A DNA stretch of 64,000 bases from Eggerthella sinensis (lineage in GTDB: Bacteria; Actinomycetota; Coriobacteriia; Coriobacteriales; Eggerthellaceae). The notes beneath the pieces are model-generated. The model did not search any database, had not been told where the DNA came from, and saw only the letters and a list, made by a program, of their open reading frames with translations. Numbering within the stretch: the stretch's first letter is position 1; every line of letters starts with the position of its first letter. The stretch is from the NCBI RefSeq assembly GCF_003339815.1, contig NZ_PPTT01000015.1, positions 32,049 through 96,048 on the forward strand, in the 5' to 3' direction. Below, in pieces: positions 43,122 to 51,596 of this stretch. Both the position numbers and the translations under genes were made by a program.

Positions 43122-43403
43122 ATGTCTGAAGAGAACAGCTCCCTGGCGGAGATCCAAGAACATCGCGCCAAGATCGATGAGATCGATCGACAGCTCGTCG
43201 CGCTGCTCAACAAGCGCGCGGGCCATTCGCTGGTCATCCGCGGTCTCAAGCCCGAGGCGCACATGGGCCTGTACGATCCGCGTCGCGAAGAGGAGATCTT
43301 CGCGAAGGTGAACAGCTACAACGAGGGTCCCCTGTACAACGAGAACCTGCGCGAGATCTATGCCAGCATTCTCAAGGTGATGAAGGAGACCCCGTCCGTA
43401 TGA
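43122..43403 (+). CDS. Chorismate mutase, AroQ type
   Basis: A 93-residue all-helical AroQ-class chorismate mutase (IDEIDRQLVALLNKRAGHSLVI, YDPRREEEIF), making prephenate for Phe/Tyr. Its TGA overlaps the ATG of the DAHP synthase gene (ATGA at 43400-43403). The order mutase then DAHP synthase is that of fused bifunctional enzymes in Bacillus; here they are separate but coupled. ATG preceded by GAGAGGAAAAGCCG. Confidence 0.9.
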   Translation: MSEENSSLAEIQEHRAKIDEIDRQLVALLNKRAGHSLVIRGLKPEAHMGLYDPRREEEIFAKVNSYNEGPLYNENLREIYASILKVMKETPSV

Positions 43404-44200
43404 ACGAGCATATAGCAACCAAGCTGCCGGATTACGGCACCCGCACCGACGAGATCACCATCTTCGCCGGTCCGTGCTCCGTCGAGAGCGAAGAGCAGTT
43501 CAACGAGGTGGCGGAGTGCATCAAGGGCCTCGGCCTCACGTGGATTCGCGGCGGCGCGTTCAAGCCGCGCACGAACCCGCACTCCTTCCAGGGCCTCGGC
43601 GAAGAGGCGCTGAAAATCATGAAGAACGCCGGCGACCGGTACGGGCTGAAGACCCTCACCGAGGTTATGGACTCGGCGCACTGCGAGCTCGTGCACTCCT
43701 ACGTGGACGGCCTGCAGGTGGGCGCGCGCAACTTCCAGAACTTCAGCCTGCTGAAGAACATCGGCCAGGTGACCGCCGAGTCGCACAAGATGGTGCTGTA
43801 CAAGCGCGGCTTCGCCGGCACCATCTCCGAGTGGCTGGCCGCCACCGACTACCTCACCGCCGAGGGCAACGACAACGTGGTGCTGTGCGAGCGCGGCCTG
43901 CGCACGTTCGAGACGGCCACGCGCTTCACGCTGGACATCTCGGCCGTGCCCGTGGTGCACAAGCAGAGCCTGTATCCCGTGTGCGTGGACGTGTCGCATC
44001 CGGCCGGCGTGCGCGACCTCGTGCCGTCGCTCGCGAAGGCGGCCGTGGCCGTGGGTGCCGACTCCATCATGATCGAGGTGCATCCGAACCCGCCCGTCGC
44101 CCTGTCCGACGGCCCGCAGCAGCTGACTCCCGCCCAGTTCGAGGTGCTCGTGGCCGAGCTGCGCGAAATCGCCGCCGTATTCGGCAAGAAGATCGTGTAG
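43400..44200 (+). CDS. aroF: 3-Deoxy-7-phosphoheptulonate synthase (KDO8PS-like, type I-beta)
   Basis: First enzyme of the shikimate pathway, joining PEP and erythrose 4-phosphate. 266 residues of the short I-beta form: FAGPCSVESEEQF near the N-terminus, GGAFKPRTNPHSFQG, LQVGARNFQNF, VVHKQSLYPVCVDVSHPAG and MIEVHPNPP, which include PEP and metal ligands. The coupled AroQ protein is a plausible allosteric partner that would bind prephenate. Confidence 0.95.
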   Translation: MNEHIATKLPDYGTRTDEITIFAGPCSVESEEQFNEVAECIKGLGLTWIRGGAFKPRTNPHSFQGLGEEALKIMKNAGDRYGLKTLTEVMDSAHCELVHSYVDGLQVGARNFQNFSLLKNIGQVTAESHKMVLYKRGFAGTISEWLAATDYLTAEGNDNVVLCERGLRTFETATRFTLDISAVPVVHKQSLYPVCVDVSHPAGVRDLVPSLAKAAVAVGADSIMIEVHPNPPVALSDGPQQLTPAQFEVLVAELREIAAVFGKKIV

Positions 44201-44235
44201 CGACGCGACGAGCGTCGTTCGCCGAGCCTCGTAAA

Positions 44236-44266
44236 GCCCGCCGCGTTCCGCGCGGCGGGCTTTTTT
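44236..44266 (+). terminator. Intrinsic terminator after aroF
   Basis: GCCCGCCGCG (44236-44245) and CGCGGCGGGC (44251-44260), five-base loop, then six T. Confidence 0.93.
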
Positions 44267-44405
44267 CGCGACCGCTCGTCCGATGTGGTGCCTCTGGCCA
44301 TATGGGGATGCGCTGCTTTGCTGTTCGGCAGTGCGGGAGAAGGGGTAGAATACTGCTTCGCACAAAAACGAGACGAGAAATCGCCGAAGTAGAGGGATCT
44401 TCCAC

Positions 44406-46889
44406 ATGTCAATCGATATCGACAGTTTGAACGGACCGCAGCGCGAGGCGGTCGTCACCACCGAGGGGCCGCTGCTCGTGCTGGCCGGCGCCGGATCGGG
44501 CAAGACGCGCGTGCTCACGTACCGCATCGCGAACCTCATCGAGAACCACAACGTGGCGCCGTGGGAGATCCTGGCCATCACGTTCACGAACAAGGCGGCC
44601 GCCGAAATGCGCGAGCGCCTGAACGGCCTCGTGGGCCCGCGCAGCCGCGGCATGTGGGTGTCGACGTTCCACAGCATGTGCGTGCGCATGCTGCGCTCCG
44701 ACGCCGACAAGCTGGGTTTCACGCGCAACTTCACCATCTACGACGTGGACGACCAAAAGCGCCTGTACAAAGAGATCATGGCCGAGTTCGACATCGACCC
44801 GAAGCGCTTCCCCGTGAACGCGCTCATGAACCGCATCTCCACGGCGAAGAACGAGCTTGTGGTGCCGAGCGCCTTCGAGAAGGAGGCGAACGACCCGGTG
44901 GGGAAGGTGGCCGCGCGCGTGTACGGGCGGTTGCAGGAGCGCCTCAAGGCCGCCAACGCCTTCGACTTCGACGACTTGTTGCTGTACGCGTTTTTGCTGC
45001 TCAAGAACCACGAGGACGTGCTGCAGGCCTACCAGAACCGCTTCCGCTACATCATGGTGGACGAGTATCAGGACACGAACCACGCCCAGTACTCCATCAC
45101 GGGACTCTTGGCCGCGGGCCACGAGAACATCATGGTGGTGGGCGACGACGACCAGTCCATCTACTCGTGGCGCGGCGCCGACCTGCGCAACATCCTCGAG
45201 TTCGAGCAGGACTACCCCAAGGCGCACACGGTGAAGCTCGAGCAGAACTACCGCAGTGTGGGCAACGTCTTGGCGGCGGCGAACGCTGTCATCGCGAACA
45301 ACCAGCACCGCAAGCAGAAGAAGCTGTTCACCGCTGCCGAAGATGGCGAGAAGATTCAGGTGTACATGGCCGCCGACGAGCGCGACGAGGGTCGCTGGAT
45401 CGCCGGCGAGATCGAGAAGCAGCGCGCGCAGGGCCTCACGTACAGCCAGATGGCCGTGTTCTACCGCACGAACGCGCAGAGCCGTATGCTTGAAGATATG
45501 CTGCTGCGCGCGGGCGTGCCCTACCGCATCGTGGGCGGCACGCGCTTCTTCGACCGCGCCGAGATTCGCGACGTCATGGCCTACCTCACGCTCATCGTGA
45601 ACCCGGCCGACGACATCGCCGCGAAGCGCGTCATCAACGTGCCGCGCCGCGGCATCGGCAAGGCGTCCATCGAGCGCATCGAGCAGTTCGCCCGCGAGAT
45701 GGGCATGACGTTCATGGAAGGGGCCGAGCTGGCCATCGTCGACCCCGAGCTGCGCGCATCCACGCGCCAATCCATCGGCGAGTTCGTGGGCCTCATCAAC
45801 GAGGCGCGCACGTACGGCGGCGATCTGCGCAAGGTCATCGAGGCCATCGTCGACAAGAGCGGCCTCATCGCGGCGCTCCAGGCCGAGAACACCGACGAAG
45901 CGCGCGGCCGCGTGGAGAACATCCAGGAATTCCTCGGCGTCGTCGACGAATTCTCCGACACCCACGAAGACGAAGAGGCCATGTTCGAAGCCCCGACGGC
46001 GGGTGGCGCGGAGCTTGCGGACGAGGAAGCCGCCGCGGCCGCCTCTGCCGCCGCCATCCCCGCGTCGGCGGATGCGCCCGCCGGGTCGTTCTACGCCTTC
46101 GCGGGCGCAGCGGACAACCAGGTGAGTTCCCCTGCGGAGCAAAGCGACGGGAGCCCCGTGCGCGTTCTGCGGGGGGATTCGCTCGCCGACTTCATCGAGT
46201 GGGTGCGCCTGCGTACCGACCTCGACACGGTTGCCGAAGACGGCCATGCGGTCACCCTCATGACGGTGCACTCCTCGAAGGGCCTCGAGTTCGACTGCGT
46301 GTTCGTGGCGGGCATGGAGGAGACGCTGTTCCCGCACATGAACAGCGTGGGCGACGCGGCCGGTATCGAGGAAGAGCGTCGACTGGCGTACGTGGCCATC
46401 ACGCGCGCGCGGCAGCGGCTGTTCCTCACCTGCGCCTACGCGCGCCAGATTTTCGGCCAGACCTCGTCGAACCCCATCTCGCGCTTCATCCAGGAGATCC
46501 CGTCGGAGCTGCGCCAGACCACGGGCCTCGGCTCGGCCGGCTTCAGCGGCACGGGCTGGGAGAAGCGCGGCAGCCGCAAGGGCATCGCCGGCAGCGGCAC
46601 CGAGGCGGGCGGCGGCCGCGTGTTCGGGCGCTCGAGCGCGTCGGGCCCCTCGAACCGCACCGACGACCGGGCGAGCCGCGTGAGCGGGTCCTACGTGCGT
46701 CCCGGCGCGGAGAAGAAGGCTGCGGCGAAGATGTCGTTCGCCACGGGCGACACGGTGGACCACAAGACGTTCGGCCGCGGCAAGGTGACGAAGGTGGACG
46801 GCGACACGCTCTACGTGAAGTTCTCCCGCACCGGCCAGACGAAGAAGCTGCTCAAAGACTACGCCCCCATCGTCAAGATCGGCGGCTAG
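44406..46889 (+). CDS. pcrA: ATP-dependent DNA helicase PcrA/UvrD
   Basis: Superfamily 1A 3'-5' helicase for repair and transcription-replication conflict. 827 residues with Walker A GAGSGKTRVLTYRIAN, DEYQDTNHAQ (motif II), GDDDQSIYSWRGAD (III), QNYRS (IV) and SSKGLEFDCVFVAGMEE (V). The C-terminal tail ends in a Tudor-like module (FGRGKVTKVDGDTLYVKF) known to bind RNA polymerase in PcrA. A low-complexity Ala/Glu-rich insertion lies around residues 525-575, where the 2B/1B junction is variable. Monocistronic. Confidence 0.95.
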   Translation: MSIDIDSLNGPQREAVVTTEGPLLVLAGAGSGKTRVLTYRIANLIENHNVAPWEILAITFTNKAAAEMRERLNGLVGPRSRGMWVSTFHSMCVRMLRSDADKLGFTRNFTIYDVDDQKRLYKEIMAEFDIDPKRFPVNALMNRISTAKNELVVPSAFEKEANDPVGKVAARVYGRLQERLKAANAFDFDDLLLYAFLLLKNHEDVLQAYQNRFRYIMVDEYQDTNHAQYSITGLLAAGHENIMVVGDDDQSIYSWRGADLRNILEFEQDYPKAHTVKLEQNYRSVGNVLAAANAVIANNQHRKQKKLFTAAEDGEKIQVYMAADERDEGRWIAGEIEKQRAQGLTYSQMAVFYRTNAQSRMLEDMLLRAGVPYRIVGGTRFFDRAEIRDVMAYLTLIVNPADDIAAKRVINVPRRGIGKASIERIEQFAREMGMTFMEGAELAIVDPELRASTRQSIGEFVGLINEARTYGGDLRKVIEAIVDKSGLIAALQAENTDEARGRVENIQEFLGVVDEFSDTHEDEEAMFEAPTAGGAELADEEAAAAASAAAIPASADAPAGSFYAFAGAADNQVSSPAEQSDGSPVRVLRGDSLADFIEWVRLRTDLDTVAEDGHAVTLMTVHSSKGLEFDCVFVAGMEETLFPHMNSVGDAAGIEEERRLAYVAITRARQRLFLTCAYARQIFGQTSSNPISRFIQEIPSELRQTTGLGSAGFSGTGWEKRGSRKGIAGSGTEAGGGRVFGRSSASGPSNRTDDRASRVSGSYVRPGAEKKAAAKMSFATGDTVDHKTFGRGKVTKVDGDTLYVKFSRTGQTKKLLKDYAPIVKIGG

Positions 46890-46907
46890 GCAAGATTGCA
46901 AACGGGT

Positions 46908-46940
46908 GCCGATGCGGTGCTCATTCCGTTTCGCATCGGC
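46908..46940 (+). terminator. Putative terminator after pcrA
   Basis: GCCGATGCG (46908-46916) and CGCATCGGC (46932-46940), 15-base loop, followed by TCTTCTTTCGTTT. Confidence 0.65.
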
Positions 46941-47068
46941 TCTTCTTTCGTTTCGCCCCTTGCGCCGCGTCGTCGTATCCCGCATGATGGACGCATCGAC
47001 GACGTGCGGCTGCGATCGATCCATGCCCCCGCGCTCTTCGTCCGTTCCGGCGAGAGAAAGAGGCTCTT

Positions 47069-47923
47069 ATGAAGATCGTCACCGATTCTTCCGTCATGCT
47101 TTCGGTAGAAGAAGGCGCGAAGCGTGATATGACGGTGCTGCCGCTCGTCGTGACCATCGACGGGCGCACCTGGCTCGAGTACGAGGACATCTCGGCGGAG
47201 GAGTTTCTGGCGAAGGTACGCGCGGGCGCATTGCCGCAGAGCGCGTCTCCGCCGCCCGCGCTCACGCTCGAAGCGTACGACACCGACGACGAGGTGATCC
47301 ACCTGGCCATGGCCGACGGGCTCTCGGGCGCGTACGGGGTCGCGTTCGGCCTGAGCCTGCAGGCGCGCCATCCCGACCGCGTGCACGTGGTGAACACGCA
47401 GACGCTGTGCGTGCCGCATCGCGTGCTCGCGTGCGCCGCCGTGCGCATGGCCGAGGAAGGGCACGATGCCGCCGCCACCCTCGAGACGCTGCACGCCATG
47501 ATCGGCACCGCGCACTCGTACCTCATCCCCGAGGACTTCGACTATCTGCGCCGCGGCGGCCGCCTCACGCCGTTGGCGGCGAAGTTCGCCCACCTCGTGA
47601 AGGCGTTCCCCGTCATGAAGCAGACCGACGACGGCACGCGTCTCGAGAAGATGAAGGTGGCGCGTTCGTTCGCGAAAGCCATGAACGCCATTGCCGACGA
47701 CCTTGAAGCGCGCGGCGTGGGCGCGGGCTACTACCTGGGCGTGAGCCACGCCGACAACCCCGCGCAGGCCGCCGAAGCCTCGCGCATGCTGGCCGAGCGT
47801 TTCCCCGCCTGCCGCCACGGCGTATTCGAGCTGGGTCCCGCATTCATCACCCAAGGAGGCCCCGGCTGCCTGGCCATCCAAGCGATCGACCTAGGAGCAC
47901 GCCAAGACCTGGTGATAGAGTAG
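47069..47923 (+). CDS. DegV-family fatty-acid-binding protein
   Basis: 284 residues. DegV layout: KIVTDSSVML at the N-terminus, YEDISAEEFLAKVRAGALPQSASPPP (typical ISxxeF...p.TSqPs region), MADGLSGAYG, then the C-terminal lobe FDYLRRGGRLTP. Members bind an acyl chain (FakB-type subunit of fatty acid kinase); the usual Thr-Ser of the head-group site appears here as QSAS. No kinase gene is adjacent. ATG preceded by AGAGG. Confidence 0.88.
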   Translation: MKIVTDSSVMLSVEEGAKRDMTVLPLVVTIDGRTWLEYEDISAEEFLAKVRAGALPQSASPPPALTLEAYDTDDEVIHLAMADGLSGAYGVAFGLSLQARHPDRVHVVNTQTLCVPHRVLACAAVRMAEEGHDAAATLETLHAMIGTAHSYLIPEDFDYLRRGGRLTPLAAKFAHLVKAFPVMKQTDDGTRLEKMKVARSFAKAMNAIADDLEARGVGAGYYLGVSHADNPAQAAEASRMLAERFPACRHGVFELGPAFITQGGPGCLAIQAIDLGARQDLVIE

Positions 47924-47977
47924 GGGACATGCGCCTCTCCCAATGGGCGCGGAGGGGGAGATGCGGTCCGGAAGCCC

Positions 47978-48069
47978 CACCCCGCGCCATAGGGCGAGGA
48001 GACGCGGCATGCGAATCCCGGACGAGCCAGCCGCACCCCGCGCCATGGGGGAGGAGGCGCGGCATGCGA
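47978..48069. repeat. Two near-identical 36-37 bp direct repeats
   Basis: 47978-48014 and 48034-48069 both begin CACCCCGCGCCAT and end CGCGGCATGCGA, differing by a few bases and one indel, 19 bp apart. They are in the gap between degV and the convergent flavoprotein gene, and no gene spans them. Possibly an intergenic repeat family or terminator-like element. Confidence 0.7.
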
Positions 48070-48089
48070 CTCCTCCCCAATAGGACCCC

Positions 48090-49868
48090 CTACACCCCTG
48101 CGGCGGCGTTCTCGCCGCAGAGCTTGCCGAAGGTGAGGGCGCAGGCCAGGCTGTGGCCGCCCACGGTCACGGGGTATTCCACCAGGTAGCGGCCGCCCTG
48201 CGTGTTGCCGGCCACGTAGAGGCCCTTGATGGGGTCGCCGTTGTCGTCGAGCGGGTGCAGGTCGGTGTTGCACTCGAGGCCGCCCATGAGCACGAGCATG
48301 CCCGCGTTGTCGAAGCGGCAGGCGTAGAACGGCGGCGTGTCCACGGGGAACATGCGCGTGCCCAGCTTGCCGTAGTCCTCGTCAACGCCCTTCGCCGCCA
48401 GCTCGTTGTAGCGCTCGATGGACGCTTTCACGTTCTCCACGGGCAGCCCCATGCCCTTCGCCAGCTCCTCGATGGTGTCGGCCTTGAGCGTGACGGCGCT
48501 CTCCACCATCTCGTCGGTGGTGTAGCCCAGCGCGAACCCCTCGAGCACGGTGGCGTACTGATCTTTCTCCTCTTCGGGGATGTAGTAGTTCACGAAGCCG
48601 TGCCCCGTGCCCTGCGCCAGCAGCTCGTCCTTCCAGTTCGCGTCGAAGATCTGCCACGACTTCGTGCCGAGATCGGCAAGCTCGGGGTCCTTCGACAGCG
48701 GCTGTCGCGACAGCTGGTCGGCGATGTTCTGGCCGGGGATGTCCTCGTTCATGAAGCGGTTGCCCTCCATGTTGAGCTGGAGGAACGCGTCTACGCCCAG
48801 CGCGCCGCCCATGTGGTGCGTCATGGGGGCGTAGGGCCCCAGCTCCATGTGGCCGCCGGCCCACATGCCCATGCGATGGCCGTCGCCCGTATTCGCCACC
48901 TCGCCGTTGGCGTCGAGCGAACCGTAGAAGCTGGTGAACTCGTCGGCGTGCGGGGCGTAGTAGTGGCGCATCTCGGGGTTGCCGCCCATGTCGCCCGTGC
49001 ACAGGCACACGGCCTTCGCGTTGATCTTCGTGAACGTTTTCCCGTCCTTGTCCTTTACGTACGCGCCGATCACCGCGCCGCCGTCGTCGGTGATGAGCTG
49101 GTCGGCGAACGTGGAGAAGATGAGCTCGGCACCGGCGGCCTTGGCCTTGTCGCGGCAGTTCTCGCAGCCCCACTGCATATTGGGGTTGAGGTTGATGGTG
49201 CCGTGGAAGAACGGGTAGTACTCCGTCTTGTAGTCGTAGCCCTCGAGCGGCGGCCAGAAGATGGGGCGCAGGAAGTTCGGCTTGTCGGTTTGCTTGTTGT
49301 CGGCGGTGTTCGGGATGAGCTCGTAGTCGGCGCCTTCGACGAACCAGTCGAACGCCTCGCCGGAATGGTCGTACCAGTAGTTGAGGAAGTCGGGGTTGGG
49401 ACGGTAGCACATGTCCTTCATGAGCTGGTTCACGATGTCGCCCTTCGGCGCCCACGTGATGCCCGCGCTCTGCTGGATCTTCGAGTTCACCACGCCGAAT
49501 GCGCCGGCCATCGACACGACGCCGATGTCGGGCTGCTTCTCGATGCCGATGACCTTCGCCCCGGCTTCGGCCGCGGCGCGCGCTGCGGCCACGCCCGACA
49601 ATCCCAGGCCGATCACCAGCACGTCGCAGTCCTTCTCCTCGGCCACCTCGGCGGGCGGCTCGGGCTTGGTGAGAAACGACGGGACGTACGCGGTGGGCTC
49701 GGGCATGCCCGCCCCGCCTGCGGCCCCCGCTTCGGCCGTCCCACCCGCGGCGGCGTCCTTGCCCTGCGGCGCGCAGCCGGCCAGGCCTGCGGCCCCCGCG
49801 GCGACGGCAGCCGCCGCTCCCAGGCCGAGGAATGCGCGGCGCGACATGCCCGTGGTGTTCGTGTTCAT
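48090..49868 (-). CDS. Tat-exported FAD-dependent reductase, pair 3
   Basis: 592 residues. Tat signal MSRRAFLGLG at residue 8, lipobox-like LAGC near residue 31, FAD motif IGLGLSGVAAA around residue 86, active-site region GNRFMNEDIPGQNIADQ, and C-terminal GLYVAGNTQGGRYLVEYP. No heme motif. It is homologous to the flavoproteins at 33663 and 41222, with distinct substrate-site sequence. Divergent from the regulator at 50136. Confidence 0.9.
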   Translation of the reverse strand: MNTNTTGMSRRAFLGLGAAAAVAAGAAGLAGCAPQGKDAAAGGTAEAGAAGGAGMPEPTAYVPSFLTKPEPPAEVAEEKDCDVLVIGLGLSGVAAARAAAEAGAKVIGIEKQPDIGVVSMAGAFGVVNSKIQQSAGITWAPKGDIVNQLMKDMCYRPNPDFLNYWYDHSGEAFDWFVEGADYELIPNTADNKQTDKPNFLRPIFWPPLEGYDYKTEYYPFFHGTINLNPNMQWGCENCRDKAKAAGAELIFSTFADQLITDDGGAVIGAYVKDKDGKTFTKINAKAVCLCTGDMGGNPEMRHYYAPHADEFTSFYGSLDANGEVANTGDGHRMGMWAGGHMELGPYAPMTHHMGGALGVDAFLQLNMEGNRFMNEDIPGQNIADQLSRQPLSKDPELADLGTKSWQIFDANWKDELLAQGTGHGFVNYYIPEEEKDQYATVLEGFALGYTTDEMVESAVTLKADTIEELAKGMGLPVENVKASIERYNELAAKGVDEDYGKLGTRMFPVDTPPFYACRFDNAGMLVLMGGLECNTDLHPLDDNGDPIKGLYVAGNTQGGRYLVEYPVTVGGHSLACALTFGKLCGENAAAGV

Positions 49869-50135
49869 ATGAAGCTCCCTCCTGTTGGTGTGCGTTCCGC
49901 GGCGCCTTCCCGGGGCGTCCGCTCACGGGCACTCTATCCTCCCGTGCCGGGCGCGCGCTTCCTCCGCAAGCGGGTGATTTTTGCAAAACCGCAGGTCTGC
50001 ACCACCTGAAACGGGTGATATGGGCGGCGGTGCCGAAAACGGCCGCCGGCATGCGCGGCGCAACCGGGTATACTGGGGGCGAAACGAGCAGGGCGGCACG
50101 GGGAGGGCCGCGCTCGAGGCGGAGGAGTTCAAGGC
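49869..50135. promoter_or_regulatory. Divergent regulatory region of flavoprotein/LuxR pair 3
   Basis: Holds GGGTGAT twice, at 49972-49978 and 50013-50019 (41 bp apart, same orientation), flanking a GCAGGTCTGCACCACCTG element with imperfect dyads. The LuxR ribosome site GGAGGAG lies before 50136. Confidence 0.45.
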
Positions 50136-51596
50136 ATGGGAATGGTGCGAACGATGCTCGGGACGGCGAAAGCCCGGGATGCGGTGTTTTTCAGCGGGTA
50201 CGCGCTGTACCTCGTGTTCTCCTACATCGCCTTCCACTCGTTCACCATCTTCGCGCCGGCCGACGCGCTCGATCCCTCGTCCCAAACGCTGTTCCTCGCC
50301 ACGGTGCTCGTGGCGCGCATCGTCGTGTTCGTGGCCATCGCCTTCTTCTCGCTGCGCTCCTCGGGGCCGCAGACGGTGATCTCGGTGCTCGTGGCGTGCG
50401 GCATCGCGCTGTTCGGCTTCCTCGTGTGCGGCATGGCGCTGCAGTTCTCCGACGAGGTGGCCTTCGGACGCATCCTGCCGTGGCTTCTGTTCGGCGGCGT
50501 GTGCCTGGGCGCGGGCGACGCGGTCATGGTGCTGCTGTGGGGGCGCTTCTGCAAAACGCTCACGCTGCGCGCGGTGTACCTGTACGTACTCGTGTGCAAC
50601 GTGCTGAGCCTCGTCGTGTACTTCTGCATGACGTTCTTGCCGTCCGGCATCATCGTGCCGGCCACGGCGGTGGTGTTCGCGACATCGTCGGTGTTCGTGA
50701 AGCGCTCGCTCGACATCCGCGTGCGCAGCGAGAGCGAGTACTCGCGCCCCGTGGCGAAGAGCGCGGCCGTGCGGCTGTGGCGCCCCGTGTTCGGCACGGC
50801 GGTGTTCTGCTTTATGAGCGGGCTCATGATGCAGATATCGGGTCAGCAGGAGCTGCCGCTGTCCACCGTGCAGCAGACGTCCATCGTCACGTCCGCGGTG
50901 GTGGTGGCCTTGCTGCTGTTGCCCGCGCTGTTCATGAAGAAACCGTTCAACATCGGGCGCTTGTACAAGATGGCGCTGCCGCTTTCGGCCGCCGGGTTCT
51001 TGCTGCTGCCGCTGCTGTGGAATGCGGCGGGCGGCATCGTGAACGCGTTCGCGCAGCTGGGATCGATGGTGGCGAGCGTCATCCTGTGGTGCATGCTGGC
51101 CGACATGGCGCGCGACACGCGCCTGCCCTCGGCGCTCGTGTTCTCCATCGCGCTCGCGTGCACGAACGCGGCGCAGCTCGCGGGCATCCTCGTGGGGTTC
51201 TTCAACGCGTCGCGGTTCACCGCGGGCAGCCTCACGCTCACCGTGGTGGCCCTCGTGTCGCTGTACCTGCTGTCCATGCTGTCGCTGTTCCTATTCAAGG
51301 ATCGCGACATGAACGCGGAGGAGGCGGCGACGCCCGCGCCGCAGGTGGTGGTGCACGAGGAGCAGTGGTTCGCCGCGCGCTGCGATCACCTGGCCGCCGA
51401 GTATCAGCTCACGGCGCGCGAGACGGAGATCTTCGCGCTGCTCGCGCAGGGGCGCACGGTGCACGGCATCTCCGAAAAGCTGTTCGTGTCGGAGAACACG
51501 GTGAAGTCGCACATCAAGAGCATCTACCAGAAACTCGGCATCCACGTGCGCTCCGAGCTCATCGACCTCGTCAACAGCGGGGCGGAAGCGCTCTAG
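50136..51596 (+). CDS. LuxR-type regulator with 12-segment membrane N-terminus, pair 3
   Basis: 486 residues, about 12 hydrophobic segments, and a C-terminal LuxR HTH (LTARETEIFALLAQGRTVHG, SENTVKSHIKSIYQKLGIHVR). ATG 50136 follows GGAGGAG. Likely regulator of the divergent flavoprotein at 48090. Its TAG stop overlaps the opposing serine dehydratase stop in CTAG (51593-51596). Confidence 0.9.
   Translation: MGMVRTMLGTAKARDAVFFSGYALYLVFSYIAFHSFTIFAPADALDPSSQTLFLATVLVARIVVFVAIAFFSLRSSGPQTVISVLVACGIALFGFLVCGMALQFSDEVAFGRILPWLLFGGVCLGAGDAVMVLLWGRFCKTLTLRAVYLYVLVCNVLSLVVYFCMTFLPSGIIVPATAVVFATSSVFVKRSLDIRVRSESEYSRPVAKSAAVRLWRPVFGTAVFCFMSGLMMQISGQQELPLSTVQQTSIVTSAVVVALLLLPALFMKKPFNIGRLYKMALPLSAAGFLLLPLLWNAAGGIVNAFAQLGSMVASVILWCMLADMARDTRLPSALVFSIALACTNAAQLAGILVGFFNASRFTAGSLTLTVVALVSLYLLSMLSLFLFKDRDMNAEEAATPAPQVVVHEEQWFAARCDHLAAEYQLTARETEIFALLAQGRTVHGISEKLFVSENTVKSHIKSIYQKLGIHVRSELIDLVNSGAEAL

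Noticed and set aside
39515..43264. 1249-codon minus-strand frame extending beyond the LuxR regulator
   Set aside because: Only the part from 41026 has membrane and HTH features; the rest is antisense to the flavoprotein gene.
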